DNA of 64,000 bases, taken from positions 24,325,254-24,389,253 of the forward strand of contig NC_087065.1 in NCBI RefSeq assembly GCF_963678635.1, given 5' to 3'. This document shows positions 8,764-18,543 of the stretch, piece after piece. The DNA comes from Symsagittifera roscoffensis (lineage: Eukaryota; Xenacoelomorpha; Acoela; Convolutidae). The notes beneath the pieces are model-generated. The model worked only from the letters and a program-made list of their open reading frames with translations. It did not search any database and had not been told where the DNA came from. Each line of letters begins with the position of its first letter. The stretch's first letter is position 1. A program made the position numbers and the translations under genes.

Positions 8764-10601
8764 CAGCTTTCATAAATATACTAATTTACAATGTGCGAAG
8801 TATACTTGAATACCAACGCCGAACAAATTTCTCCAATGCCGTTCAAGTGAAAAATATTTATCAAATTATCTGCCTAACAGAAACGTGGCTCACAGAGGGC
8901 ATTAGCGATATAGGTCTGTTTCTAACCAACTATGCGATACATCGAAAAGACAGACTATCTGATAAAGGGTTGACAAAGCATGGCGGTGTTCTGATAGCAG
9001 TAAGCAAAAACATTCCAAGCTCTCAAATTGACTCAATTTTTCAAGACTGTGTGATAATTCGTATAAGCTTAAATAAAACATTCCTAATATGTTGTCTTTA
9101 CAGCGCCCCGTCAAACAGTGCGTACACATGGACTCTTCCGGACATCGTTGAGCTCCTAAAGTTCATTAGGCGAAAACAGTTCGAATACAGTGCTGTTTGC
9201 TCATATATAGCTGGAGACATCAATCTTTCATCTACACACTGGCCCTCAATGACGTCAACATCACTCTTCGAGCAAAAAATCCTCAATGAACTATGTGAAT
9301 CAAATTTTCAGCAACTCATAAAAACCCAGGACGGAAGGTCACTGGATGTTCTCTTATGCAATAAACCCCAGTATGTGACAAGCATAATCATTGATAACCA
9401 TCTGAGAAGTCTCTTCAATTATGATCACAAACCTTATCAAGCTAAAGTCTCGTTTGATATCCGACCTGTACATATCTCTTCACCGTCTCCCAAACAAAAG
9501 CTAGACTTCGGTATATTTGCATACAAGAAAGCTAACTGGAAAGAAATTAATGAGTTCATTCTCCAACATCCCTTCCGACCATACTGCATGAGCAACGTGG
9601 ACTTGATGGTTGAACTTTGGTATAAGTGGCTGCATGAAATATTAAAGGATCTTCTTCCAATAACTACGAAACATAGGTCCGAACTGGCTCCATGGGTAAG
9701 TGGTAACTCTTCAAACCTCATCAAGAAGTTAAAAACACTTCAATTGAAACAACAACGGCAGCCCACGCCGTCAAACAAAATCAAAATCGAATGTCTACAA
9801 ACTGAGCTCACCCTGTCGCTTCAAAATGACCAGCATCTACATGATAAGGCGCTCTTCAAGGAAGGCAAATTCAGCGACATACAGAGATACTTGAAGTCGC
9901 TCACCAAGTCGAACACTATCCCCTCCGAAATTTTTTTCGATCAAAGAACTGCCAATACAGATATTGAAAAAGTAATATTATTCAACGAATACTTTCAATC
10001 AGTGTTCACTCAAAACACTTACTCTACGAAAATAGGCGAACAAAATAGCACCCTACTAAATCAGATTCACTTTACGACCGATGAAATAGAAAACGCTCTG
10101 CAACTACTGGACATAAATAAAGCCAAAGGACCGGATAAGATCGGGAACTTACTTCTGAAGAGTCTCTCCAAGTCACTGCCGAAATCACTGCACTTACTGT
10201 TTAACCTCATCGCAAATAAAGCCCGATTTCCGGAAAAATGGAAAGTCAGTGAAATTGCACCAATACTCAAAGATGGAGATAAACAAGATGTGAGTAATTA
10301 CAGGCCTATCAGCCTGCTTTCAACAGTTTCAAAACTGCTAGAGAAACTGATTTTCGAGAAGCTGACTCCAATTGTTTACCCAACTCTGGCATCAGCCCAA
10401 CATGGTTTCAGACCCAAACGGTCAACTATAACGAACCTTATAGAATATCTACATGAAATCTATAGCTGCTTAGAGTCTGAAAACTGCTCCTATCTGAATA
10501 TCTTCTATATAGATTTCAAGAAAGCGTTTGACAAAGTCACGCATGAGCTTCTCATACAAAAGTTGGCTGCTCTGGGGATTGGTGGAAACTGTTTGAATCT
10601 G
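8760..10601 (+). CDS. LINE-A ORF2, 5' part: endonuclease and RT
   Basis: Opens right after the ORF1 stop. An apurinic-type (EEP) endonuclease starts with NVRSI and LTETWL, then HGGVLIAV, CCLYSAPSNS, the IAGDINL..THWPS block and SLDVLL. The RT follows with KAKGPDKI, WKVSEIAPILKDGDK, NYRPISLLS, QHGFRPKRST and IDFKKAFDKV (motif A). No stop or frameshift in 614 codons. It breaks at GGNCLNL where the LTR element sits. The continuation at 33344 supplies SGVPQGSILGP and the YADD box, so ORF2 was intact before the insertion (about 961 residues). No ATG precedes the endonuclease, which agrees with readthrough from ORF1. Confidence 0.88.
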
Positions 10602-10689
10602 TGTGCCAGTCGGTCATGTCTAGGGGTTTGACCTTGAGAAATACGCAATTTTGGAGTGAAATTTTAATTTTGCAAAATTCGAATTGAGC

Positions 10690-10998
10690 ATGTCATGCTC
10701 AATTTTCTCGAACCAACTGAAAATGAAAAAGTCAGAAATCAGAACACCCGAATTAACAATTGCGGGAAACTACTCAAGAAAAAGGCAGGAAATTGCTATT
10801 CGCAATTTCTCGATACGAGATATCAAGAGAGTAGAGCTGTCTTGTCCTGAAAACAGGAGAATCGAATACGGACTTGAGACAGAACAATTATTCGAATGGA
10901 AAGGAGTGGACTCTGAATGGAAGAGTGGACAACTCGAGTGTCCAAAGGGTTCATTCAGAGACTTTGATTCTAGAGACAAAACTTACTTCTGTTATTGA
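10690..10998 (+). CDS. Small ORF inside the LTR (uncertain)
   Basis: An ATG-started frame of 102 codons lies wholly within the LTR and recurs in the 3' LTR (32545-32853). The product would be hydrophilic and charged, with ELSCPENRR and LECPKGSF segments, four cysteines and no known domain. It may be a real LTR-encoded protein or chance. Identical LTRs give no evolutionary test of coding. Confidence 0.3.
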   Translation: MSCSIFSNQLKMKKSEIRTPELTIAGNYSRKRQEIAIRNFSIRDIKRVELSCPENRRIEYGLETEQLFEWKGVDSEWKSGQLECPKGSFRDFDSRDKTYFCY

Positions 10999-11158
10999 AA
11001 CTAATTGGCCTTAAAATTTATTTAGTTATATTACTTAATTCTCAAGCTGCTCAGTTATAACTTACTCCTCATACTCAAGTGCGTCGATATGTAAGTTCCA
11101 ATTTAAATTTCTCGAGTGCATTTTATGATAGTTATGTTGAGATAAGGCGAGTTTTAGG

Positions 11159-11200
11159 TTGATCCATCTGAAATGGATCAAAGTTCCACTGTCCAATAAA
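11159..11200 (+). terminator. LTR hairpin and AATAAA polyadenylation signal
   Basis: TTGATCCAT (11159-11167), loop ctgaa, and ATGGATCAA (11173-11181) form a perfect 9-bp stem. AATAAA follows at 11195-11200. The copy in the 3' LTR (33014-33055) would be the functional 3'-end signal of the element. Confidence 0.6.
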
Positions 11201-11499
11201 AAGTAACTAAGCGGATTGTTCCGACCCGGTTTTTAACGGCGTTCATGTATTTTGGGTATCCCGAGACCTAAGTATGGGGACGTTTTTATTTCTAGAGTGG
11301 GGGGGTATTTTGGTAGTGGCCTTTAAGCTGTAATGGGTTCCAGTCTCATGTCGCAAGCGAACCGAATTGGCTCCGACCGTTCTTGAGGCGGAAAAACACA
11401 AGAGATAGTGTCCCTGACTCTTGAGCCAATGGTTATAGGGCCTATTTTTCTTAAGCCTCATATGTGACTAAAGTAGGCGACTGTTACATAGTGTTTTTA

Positions 11500-11517
11500 T
11501 GGCGCTCCTGGGTGTTT
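11500..11517 (+). other. Putative primer-binding site
   Basis: tggcgctcctgggtg begins 11 nt after the 5' LTR. It has the TGG start expected to pair with a tRNA CCA end, and TGGCGC resembles common PBS sequences. The gap from the LTR is longer than usual, and no tRNA could be matched by eye. Confidence 0.35.
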
Positions 11518-11960
11518 TTACGACATCATGACTACGGAGTCGAACCCACTTGACACAGCTCCGGGCTACATGCCCATTCTAGAGTACCGGTGGTACGGTT
11601 CAGCGGGAACGTGTAAACCTTCCGGTTGTACCGTGATAGCTTTTTAAGAAAACTCAAGAAAACTTCCTGGTACGCTCTCCGAACGAGGCTTAGCTAACCG
11701 AGTAAAGGGGGGCAACTAGGGGGACAAAAACACGAGCAAAAAAGGAAAACAAATAGGAACAAAAACTATAAAACGAAAAAAGACAGTGACTTTGATACCA
11801 AATTAGTTGGATCGAACCTTTGTATTAATTAAATAGTATACACATACTGTTTTACAAGACCGATCGTTTCGATCAATCTAGCAATTTAAACCAGTGACCT
11901 TGGTAGGGTGCCCGAGTGGGGGGCGTTGTTAAAGGTTTTTAGATAGATTGCGACCCAACC

Positions 11961-12078
11961 GGACCACTAGGAGACTTGACTGGAAAGGGTGACCAGTCGA
12001 GTGGGAAAGAGGTTCACAAGGATCGAAACGGACCACCAGGAGACTTGATTGGAAGAGGTGACCAGTCGAGTGGGAAAG
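11961..12078 (+). repeat. Tandem imperfect direct repeat in leader
   Basis: A unit starting ggaccactaggagacttga (11961) recurs at 12030 as ggaccaccaggagacttga, and both continue into gaccagtcgagtgggaaag. The period is 69 bp with about 49 bp well conserved. Confidence 0.8.
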
Positions 12079-12331
12079 TGGGTCTGCTGTCAAGGGCAGA
12101 ACAGAGACAACCAGCACAGGGCCACTACAAGAGGACGCACAGGGGTGTTCTCAAGTCGGACAACGGGTATCGTTAGAATCCACATTACATTATAGGAAAT
12201 AAGTGTAAAATTGGATAAGCGGAGTCCCATTGTTTTGAAACAGTTTTTACTCAAGCAGACCTGGAAACAGGTCTACGGTTTTCTCAAGAGAGGTTTAGCA
12301 CCCGGCGCTTAAGGGATTTTTCGGCTTAAGA

Positions 12332-12410
12332 GGGGGGCTAAACAGGGGGGAGGTTAGCAGGGGGGCTGGTTAGGTTAGAGGTTGGCGGTTGTAAATTGTA
12401 AAAAGGGGGG
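12332..12410 (+). repeat. Potential G-quadruplex (four G6 runs)
   Basis: Runs of six G lie at 12332-12337, 12345-12350, 12360-12365 and 12405-12410, giving loops of 7, 9 and 39 nt on the genomic RNA strand. Three short-looped runs plus a distant fourth can form a quadruplex in principle. Confidence 0.5.
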
Positions 12411-13009
12411 AATTAGAGTAACTAGTTAATCGACATCGTTGATTTAGTTACATTAGCCATCAACACGCGTGGTAACAATAGGTGGACATCCAAAACTTAT
12501 CTCGAGTTAAGATTGGTACGCTGGTTGGATCGGTAGGGGGGAACGGATATAGACAGTTTTCGTGACACCTCATAAGACAACTAGTGGGGGGAGGAAAACG
12601 CGTGGCAATTAGGTACCGACATTTTTTTTGAAAGAAGGTTGACATTTGTCTCCTTTGAATTTTAGGTGGGTCGATTACTCTGTTTTGTTATTTTTTCGGT
12701 ACAGAATTTTATTTTTTCTATAGACATTGTTGCGTTTTGGGGAAGATTTGCGATTGGTTTTTAATACAAACAGGTGATCACAAGATACCTGCACACAAGT
12801 TGTGGCTCCCAATCGCTGGGAACATTCAAAAAGAGGTAACTAATAAAGGGGGGGCCAGATTTGGCAACCAAGAGAGGGTTTTTGGGAAAATTTTCACTAG
12901 AGCTTGAGTGGTGGTACAAGGTACAGACAACCAAGGAGTCCCTACAACGAAGAAGAAAGAAATCCTATATCCAGACACTCAGTAACGAGTCTTGGGACAG
13001 TACCGAACT

Positions 13010-13620
13010 AGTCTAGGGACATTGCAGTCTGGGGACAGTCTTGGAGCAACACAGTCTTGGGACAGTGCAACTTTGGGGCAGTCTTGGACCAGAGCAGTCT
13101 TGGTACGAAGCGGTCTTGGGACATTGGTCTTGGGACATTGGTCTTGGGACGTTAGTCTTGGGACATTAGTCTTGGGCCATTGGTCTTGGGACATTGGTCT
13201 TGGGACATTGGTCTTGGGACGTTAGTCTTGGGACATTAGTCTTGGGCCATTGGTCTTGGGACGTTAGTCTTGGGACATTGGTCTTGGGACGTTAGTCTTG
13301 GGACGTTGGTCTTGGGCCATTAGTCTTGGGACGTTGGTCTTGGGCCATTGGTCTTGGGACATTAGTCTTGGGCCATTGGTCTTGGGACGTTAGTCTTGGG
13401 ACGTTGGTCTTGGGCCATTGGTCTTGGGACATTAGTCTTGGGCCATTGGTCTTGGGACGTTAGTCTTGGGACATTGGTCTTGGGACGTTAGTCTTGGGAC
13501 ATTAGTCTTGGGCTATTGGTCTTGGGACGTTAGTCTTGGGACATTGGTCTTGGGACGTTAGTCTTGGGACGTTGGTCTTGGGACGTTAGCCTTGGGCCAT
13601 TGGTCTTGGGACGCTGGTCT
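13010..13620 (+). repeat. 14-bp minisatellite in leader (GTCTTGGGAC units)
   Basis: Regular units of gtcttgggacattg with variants (acgtta, acatta, ccattg) run from about 13105 to 13620, roughly 35 copies. More degenerate units precede them from about 13010. In RNA the core GUCUUGGGAC is self-complementary if G-U pairs are allowed. The period is not a multiple of three, so short frames through it are artefacts of the repeat. Confidence 0.92.
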
Positions 13621-13914
13621 AAAGGTACCAACGAGAAGTACTGGGACAACGCTGAACGGTCTTGGGACGGTAAAGAGAAAGTCTTGGAACAGCATTAGGA
13701 AGGGGGTACTACAAAAGTAATAGGTTAGGTTGAAGCACCAAGTATAACAACACGTTCAACACGTTCCCTATCCTAACCTAACACGAAAGAGCTTACAAGA
13801 GTTCAAGAAAAATTGTTTTTAGCGAATTATTAATTTCTTTTTCCTTGGAGTTTTTAAACCTTAGAATAGAATTTTTGTAGATAATAATATTGTAAATAAT
13901 AACAATTGTAAATA

Positions 13915-16900
13915 ATGAGGCGGAGCAGGGTACCGGTAGCTGAAAAAAGATCGACCGAAGCTAAGTATAATTCGTCGCTAAGCAAAGCAACACCAATGGG
14001 TCCGAAGATAACAAAGAAGAACTTTTCAGTTAACATGGTCAGCACAAGGAGTACAGCGGAGAACAGGGCGAAAGAGGGCACGGAAGGGGAGAGAGTAGAA
14101 CCCACCATCGAGATTGATCTAGAGACACCCGATCAAAGTGTGGATGAAACAGGGAAGATGGCGACAGAGTCAACTCCAATGCCCAATACAGAGGAACCGA
14201 ACCAGAAACCCATAGAGTTCTCACCGATAGATGACGCGGAAGATGCAATAGGCAACATCGAAGAAACGGTGAAAGAAGACTCTCAAGTAAAGAGGACATC
14301 TTTTACGGAAAAATTGGGAATAATGTTCGGAATAAAAACGAGAGAAAACGCGACTGAAGAGCCAAAAGCAGAAGGAGCACGAACATTTGGTACAGTGAGC
14401 ACGAAAGCGACAGAAACCGGCCTGAATGAGGAACAAGCTAAAGCAGAGGCTATGGCCGAAGAGAAACCCACGGCTGACCATGAAGAGACTACCATTGAGC
14501 TGGGCGATTTGTTGGCGAAATTAAATCAGATCGACAAAAGACTTAAGAACAGTGAAGAAGACAGAGAGGTGATAAAAAAGGAGATAAGATACAACAAGCA
14601 CGAGTATCTAGACAGTTATTTTAACCTAGCTAAAGCAACAGAGGAGAGACTCAAGGAAATGTCAGACAAGGTAGAGGCCACCAATGAAGAACGAGAAAAG
14701 AACATCAAAACAGACATGCAACAGTTGAAGAACCGATATGATGATGTTAACAGCCAATTAGGGAGCCTGGAAAGGAGAATGGACACAATGAGCAAGAGTC
14801 AAGCAGAGAGTTCGTGTGCAATACAGGCGAAGTTGGATGCAATCTTGAGAGGTTCTACACCACAAGAGAGACCGGCAGCGGATCGTACGCAAGGCACCAG
14901 AGTTGATTTTGTAGAACCACAAAGAAACAAACGGCAATCGACACCGTTGCCCATACCCAGGGATGCGATAAGCATAGCACCAACAGCTGCGAAAACAATA
15001 ATGAAGAGTGGAACGTCGAACACGATGACTGGTCCGGGAGATTCAACAGCCAACAGCAACTCAGGACCGGATGCTATGACATGGGCCAGCACTTGGGAGA
15101 TGATGAACAGGACTCTAGAGGCCTTCGCCACGAGGAACACTGACTCGAGCGACAGGAGAGAGGGAAAATCAAGAAAAACATTCAAGAAGCCAAAAGAATT
15201 CAAAGATGACTCCGATGGATGCATTGACACTTGGGTGGAAGTGATGAGACTACATCTAGAGCAAGATAACTTGAGTGACGAAAGACAAGCGTGCACAGCC
15301 ATACTCAAAAATTTAGAAGGCACGGCATTAAAGTGTGTGGTTGCGAAGAAAGAAGAAGAACGCGACACCGCGGACAAAATCTTTGAAATACTGTTGAACA
15401 GATTCGGCTCAGGCATGAAGGGTCATCAAGCGATGATGCGATTTGAAAAAAGGAGACAGAGGGACGACGAGTCAATAGATCGGTTCCTAGATGACCTCGA
15501 GAGCTTGAGAAGGAGGAGTGACCCAGAGGAGTCGACAAACAGACGGAACTTTAGCATTGCCTCGAAGTTCATTGATGGGGTGAAAAGTGATGACTTAAGG
15601 ACAATGTTAGCAACATACTACACGTTGTCGAAGGACAGCGCACCCACACCAGAAGAAATGAGACAGAAATCAAGAGAATACATGCTGATGAAACCTAAGA
15701 AGTACTCATATTCTGAAAACAGGAACACGCAAGGGGGAAGCCAGCCCCAGAGGTCATCATGGTACAAACCTAGAGATGATATGGATAAGCGCAGATCATG
15801 CGCGAACTGCGGGTCAGCGGATCATCATGTGGCTGACTGCACAACGTACAAACAAGGCATGAAGAGCCTAGGTTATGCACCGGATGAGGAGGACATGAGT
15901 CAGATGGAGGAACACGAGTACTATAATGGCTTAATCATCAAGATAGGCGCCAGATGTTTTTTCTGTAACCAGGAGGGGCACTTCAGAATGGATTGTCCCT
16001 TGTTCTGGGAAGCGGTCAAGGACCAGAATCACCCCAAACATAAGTTGGCATTAGCGGCGGTGCAGAATCAGCGGAACAGGCAAAACGAGTTCGAATCTAG
16101 GAACTTAGGGGCACCAAACACCGAATTGCCGACGAAGACAGTGAAAGCTGTAACACATGTTAGCGGTGCGTTAGAGTCCGCGGCCGGGAGCTCTCTAGAG
16201 ATAAATTATGAGAGAGCGGCGACGGAAGCAATTGCCAAAGTGAAACAAGATCTGGCTGCGAAAGAAATAGAGCAACGACTAAAGTTGGAGATCGAGAGAC
16301 AGAATTTTAACGAAGCATTAACCGGAACGAACGTAGTACCAGAGGCTAGAACGGGCTCAACAAAGAACGGGAATTGTAACACCGTGAAAATGGTGACAGG
16401 TAAACCCTTTGGAATATCGAAAATCGGAGCAAGAATAATGTCGATAATCACAGTGGGCGGCCACGAGGTGACTAGAAACTTGAGCGAGCCGAGCGACCAG
16501 ACGTTAATGCACATTGACGTGTATGCAGACTACTTGAGTGGAATAAGTCCACGAACTACTTCTAGAGCGCTCAGGGCACTACTCACGAGAGGGGGCAGCA
16601 AGTCGGTACGTGTTGATAACAGATACACTGAAGCTTACGGTCCACACGAGGTTATGCTAAACATAGATGGAATCAACATCTATACCAAGACGATGATAAC
16701 ATGCGACGAAGACCTGATTGGACAAATCTATGTAGGGATGGAGGAATTGAAAGTAAGATCGATTGGACACTGTGCTATGCTTGAAGAAGATGCAATGCAC
16801 ATCGGAACAGAAGCAGACGTGACAGGGCACGTGTTGGACATAAGTGGAAAGAAGACTCAGTTACGCGGGTTACTTGACACGGGAGCGGTCTTGAGTGTCA

Positions 16901-18543
16901 TACCAATTGAGACTTGGGAGCGAATGGGCTTCAACAAAGATGATTTGATAGACTCGAGAATACGGCTGTCAGCTGCGAACAAAGGGGCCCTTCGGGTGCT
17001 AGGCAGGACGCCGATAATAGCCCTCAATTTGGGAGAACGTAACCTGTGGATGAGCTTCATCGTGGTAGAAAACCTGGATGAATCTGACCAATTCATTTTG
17101 GGCAGAGACTTCGTCAGGAATTTCGACGTAACGATTGATCTAAATAATGCAATGTTCAGGATACGGAACCCGGATAGGAGGTACGCAATCAAACCGGTAA
17201 ATTTGATAATGGCAAATGAAAACAAAGCACCGGTATTCTTGAGTAGGAGAGTGAGGCTAAAAGCTAATGAAGCAGCAATCGTGAGCTTGAGGATGAAAAA
17301 CTACAATGAACTAAGTGACAATAAGCAAGTATGTATAGTTCCAAACCCTAATAGTCAAAGTGCTGCTGTTTTAGGAAGATCATTTTCGATAACGAAGAGT
17401 GGTCTCTGCGTCAGTGTCTTGTTGAATACCCTTGACATACCGATCACGATACAGAGAGGGAGGAAACTGGGATATGCTTTGCCGGTTAAAACTCGATATG
17501 AAACGATTGAGAACTTAAAACAAAATGAAGTTGTTGATTGTCCCAATCACAGGGATAAAATTTGTATCTTGAGACGATTGCAAAAAATTAAATATTCTTC
17601 AGGCCTAATTAAATCTCTTAAGTCAGAAACGGACGATGGGCTGTCGAGCTGTTCAAACTTTCCAGAGCGACCCACACTAGATGAGATGCAGACAGATAAA
17701 CCGGTTCTGCCGGAGATTGAACATTTGAGGGGCAAACTGAAAGATGAACAGCTCGAAGCCATCAAAGACGTACTAGAGCGGAACGAAGAAGTTTTCTCGA
17801 GGCATAAGGCGGATATCGGGTGTTGTAATTTTGTGGAGCATGAAATAGAACTTGAGGAAAACGCGGTACCGCACCGGGAGGGGGCGAGGCGTATGACCCC
17901 ACACAAATCGGACGCGTGTAGAAAAGAAATCGAGACGTTACTAGAGTATGACATGATAGAACCATCCAAGTCACCGTGGGCGTGTGGAGTAGTGATGGCC
18001 AAAAAGAAAGGCGACCAGTTGAGGTTCTGTTGTGACTTTCGATACCTGAACTCCGTCACGGTGAAGGATGCCTATCCCATACCTAGAATTGATGAAAGCC
18101 TCTCGAAGTTAGGTGATGCAAAATTTTTTACGACTCTTGATTTAGGCTCGGCTTTTTGGCAGGTACCATTAAGGAAACAAGACAGGGACAAGACAGGGTT
18201 CGCCTGCGAGTTAGGTCTGTTTCAATGGAAACGGATGCCGTTTGGACTCTGCAATGCCACAGCCACGTTTCAACGGCTGATGGCACACGCGCTGATAGGC
18301 GTGACGAAGAAGTACGGCAACCTGGTAATGTGCTACGTGGACGACGTGGTAATAGCAACGCCAACACTAGAAGACCACATTGAGAGACTTGATGAGGTGT
18401 TCGCGTGCATGAAAAGATCGGGGCTGAAGTGCAAACCATCAAAGTGTGAAATACTCAAGGACTCAATAAAATATTTGGGCAGGATGGTAGACAAGCACGG
18501 CATCAGACCTGACCCAGACGCCGTGGAAGCAGTCCTAACCTGA
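13915..18543 (+). CDS. Gag-protease-RT (N-terminal part of Gag-Pol)
   Basis: Starts at ATG 13915. About 400 residues of acidic/basic low-complexity sequence contain a coiled coil (about 195-295). A Ty3-type capsid region follows (about 423-575). Zinc knuckles CX2CX4HX4C lie at residues 629-642 and 681-694, the aspartic protease active site LLDTGA has its Asp at 988, and RT begins with FCCDFRYLNSVTVKDAYPIP and has YVDD at 1474-1477. There is no frameshift between Gag and Pol. The frame ends at TGA 18541-18543, inside RT, where relatives have Trp before the P-x-T...SFLGFANYYREF block. The rest of Pol continues in the same frame. Expected role: virus-like particle, proteolysis and cDNA synthesis. 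The stop probably inactivates this copy. Confidence 0.92.
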   Translation: MRRSRVPVAEKRSTEAKYNSSLSKATPMGPKITKKNFSVNMVSTRSTAENRAKEGTEGERVEPTIEIDLETPDQSVDETGKMATESTPMPNTEEPNQKPIEFSPIDDAEDAIGNIEETVKEDSQVKRTSFTEKLGIMFGIKTRENATEEPKAEGARTFGTVSTKATETGLNEEQAKAEAMAEEKPTADHEETTIELGDLLAKLNQIDKRLKNSEEDREVIKKEIRYNKHEYLDSYFNLAKATEERLKEMSDKVEATNEEREKNIKTDMQQLKNRYDDVNSQLGSLERRMDTMSKSQAESSCAIQAKLDAILRGSTPQERPAADRTQGTRVDFVEPQRNKRQSTPLPIPRDAISIAPTAAKTIMKSGTSNTMTGPGDSTANSNSGPDAMTWASTWEMMNRTLEAFATRNTDSSDRREGKSRKTFKKPKEFKDDSDGCIDTWVEVMRLHLEQDNLSDERQACTAILKNLEGTALKCVVAKKEEERDTADKIFEILLNRFGSGMKGHQAMMRFEKRRQRDDESIDRFLDDLESLRRRSDPEESTNRRNFSIASKFIDGVKSDDLRTMLATYYTLSKDSAPTPEEMRQKSREYMLMKPKKYSYSENRNTQGGSQPQRSSWYKPRDDMDKRRSCANCGSADHHVADCTTYKQGMKSLGYAPDEEDMSQMEEHEYYNGLIIKIGARCFFCNQEGHFRMDCPLFWEAVKDQNHPKHKLALAAVQNQRNRQNEFESRNLGAPNTELPTKTVKAVTHVSGALESAAGSSLEINYERAATEAIAKVKQDLAAKEIEQRLKLEIERQNFNEALTGTNVVPEARTGSTKNGNCNTVKMVTGKPFGISKIGARIMSIITVGGHEVTRNLSEPSDQTLMHIDVYADYLSGISPRTTSRALRALLTRGGSKSVRVDNRYTEAYGPHEVMLNIDGINIYTKTMITCDEDLIGQIYVGMEELKVRSIGHCAMLEEDAMHIGTEADVTGHVLDISGKKTQLRGLLDTGAVLSVIPIETWERMGFNKDDLIDSRIRLSAANKGALRVLGRTPIIALNLGERNLWMSFIVVENLDESDQFILGRDFVRNFDVTIDLNNAMFRIRNPDRRYAIKPVNLIMANENKAPVFLSRRVRLKANEAAIVSLRMKNYNELSDNKQVCIVPNPNSQSAAVLGRSFSITKSGLCVSVLLNTLDIPITIQRGRKLGYALPVKTRYETIENLKQNEVVDCPNHRDKICILRRLQKIKYSSGLIKSLKSETDDGLSSCSNFPERPTLDEMQTDKPVLPEIEHLRGKLKDEQLEAIKDVLERNEEVFSRHKADIGCCNFVEHEIELEENAVPHREGARRMTPHKSDACRKEIETLLEYDMIEPSKSPWACGVVMAKKKGDQLRFCCDFRYLNSVTVKDAYPIPRIDESLSKLGDAKFFTTLDLGSAFWQVPLRKQDRDKTGFACELGLFQWKRMPFGLCNATATFQRLMAHALIGVTKKYGNLVMCYVDDVVIATPTLEDHIERLDEVFACMKRSGLKCKPSKCEILKDSIKYLGRMVDKHGIRPDPDAVEAVLT
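18541..18543 (+). other. In-frame TGA inside RT
   Basis: The only stop in a 2,934-codon frame (13915-22716). It sits where Ty3/Gypsy RTs usually have Trp, so a TGG to TGA (G to A) change is the likely origin. The context (acc TGA aaa) is not the CUAG readthrough context seen in the LINEs. Confidence 0.85.

Larger units (their letters stand above)
6945..10601 (+). mobile_element. LINE-A, 5' part (three-ORF non-LTR element)
   Basis: Non-LTR retrotransposon of broad CR1/L2/Jockey-like type, left part. It comprises a 5' region sharing blocks with LINE-B (attaaatagtttcag and the gGyAGCCGTGGTkGCC word), ORF0 (7176-7757), a spacer with two hairpin modules, ORF1 (7881-8759) and ORF2 (from 8760). All three ORFs are open. 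Sequence stops matching the LINE at 10601, where an LTR element is inserted, and resumes in frame at 33344. The 5' boundary is inferred from similarity to LINE-B. Confidence 0.85.
10602..11488 (+). repeat. 5' LTR of the giant element
   Basis: 887 bp, starting TGTGCC and ending GTTACA, repeated at 32457-33343. It contains a 102-codon ORF (10690-10998), a 9-bp-stem hairpin (11159-11181) and an AATAAA polyadenylation signal (11195-11200). There is no obvious strong TATA box. Boundaries are set by where the two copies stop agreeing (g versus a before, t versus c after). Confidence 0.95.
11489..13914 (+). other. 2.4 kb untranslated leader of the LTR element
   Basis: No convincing ORF. From left to right it holds the putative PBS, a 69-bp-spaced direct repeat (11961-12078), a G-rich stretch with four G6 runs (12332-12410), further G-runs (about 12535, 12585 and 12847), and a 14-bp minisatellite (about 13010-13620). 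The last 200 nt are AT-rich up to the Gag ATG. Long structured leaders usually carry packaging, dimerisation or translation signals; none is proven here. Confidence 0.7.

Noticed and set aside
12992-13225. Open frame with LVLGHWSWD repeats
   Set aside because: Produced only by the lack of stops in the 14-bp repeat; three units make 14 codons. No start context or other support.
13105-13620. Regular repeats resembling a CRISPR array
   Set aside because: Units are contiguous 14-mers without spacers, inside a eukaryotic retroelement leader; this is a minisatellite.
14799-15416. 205-codon minus-strand frame opposite Gag
   Set aside because: Ser/Phe/Leu-rich antisense shadow of Gag, no domain.
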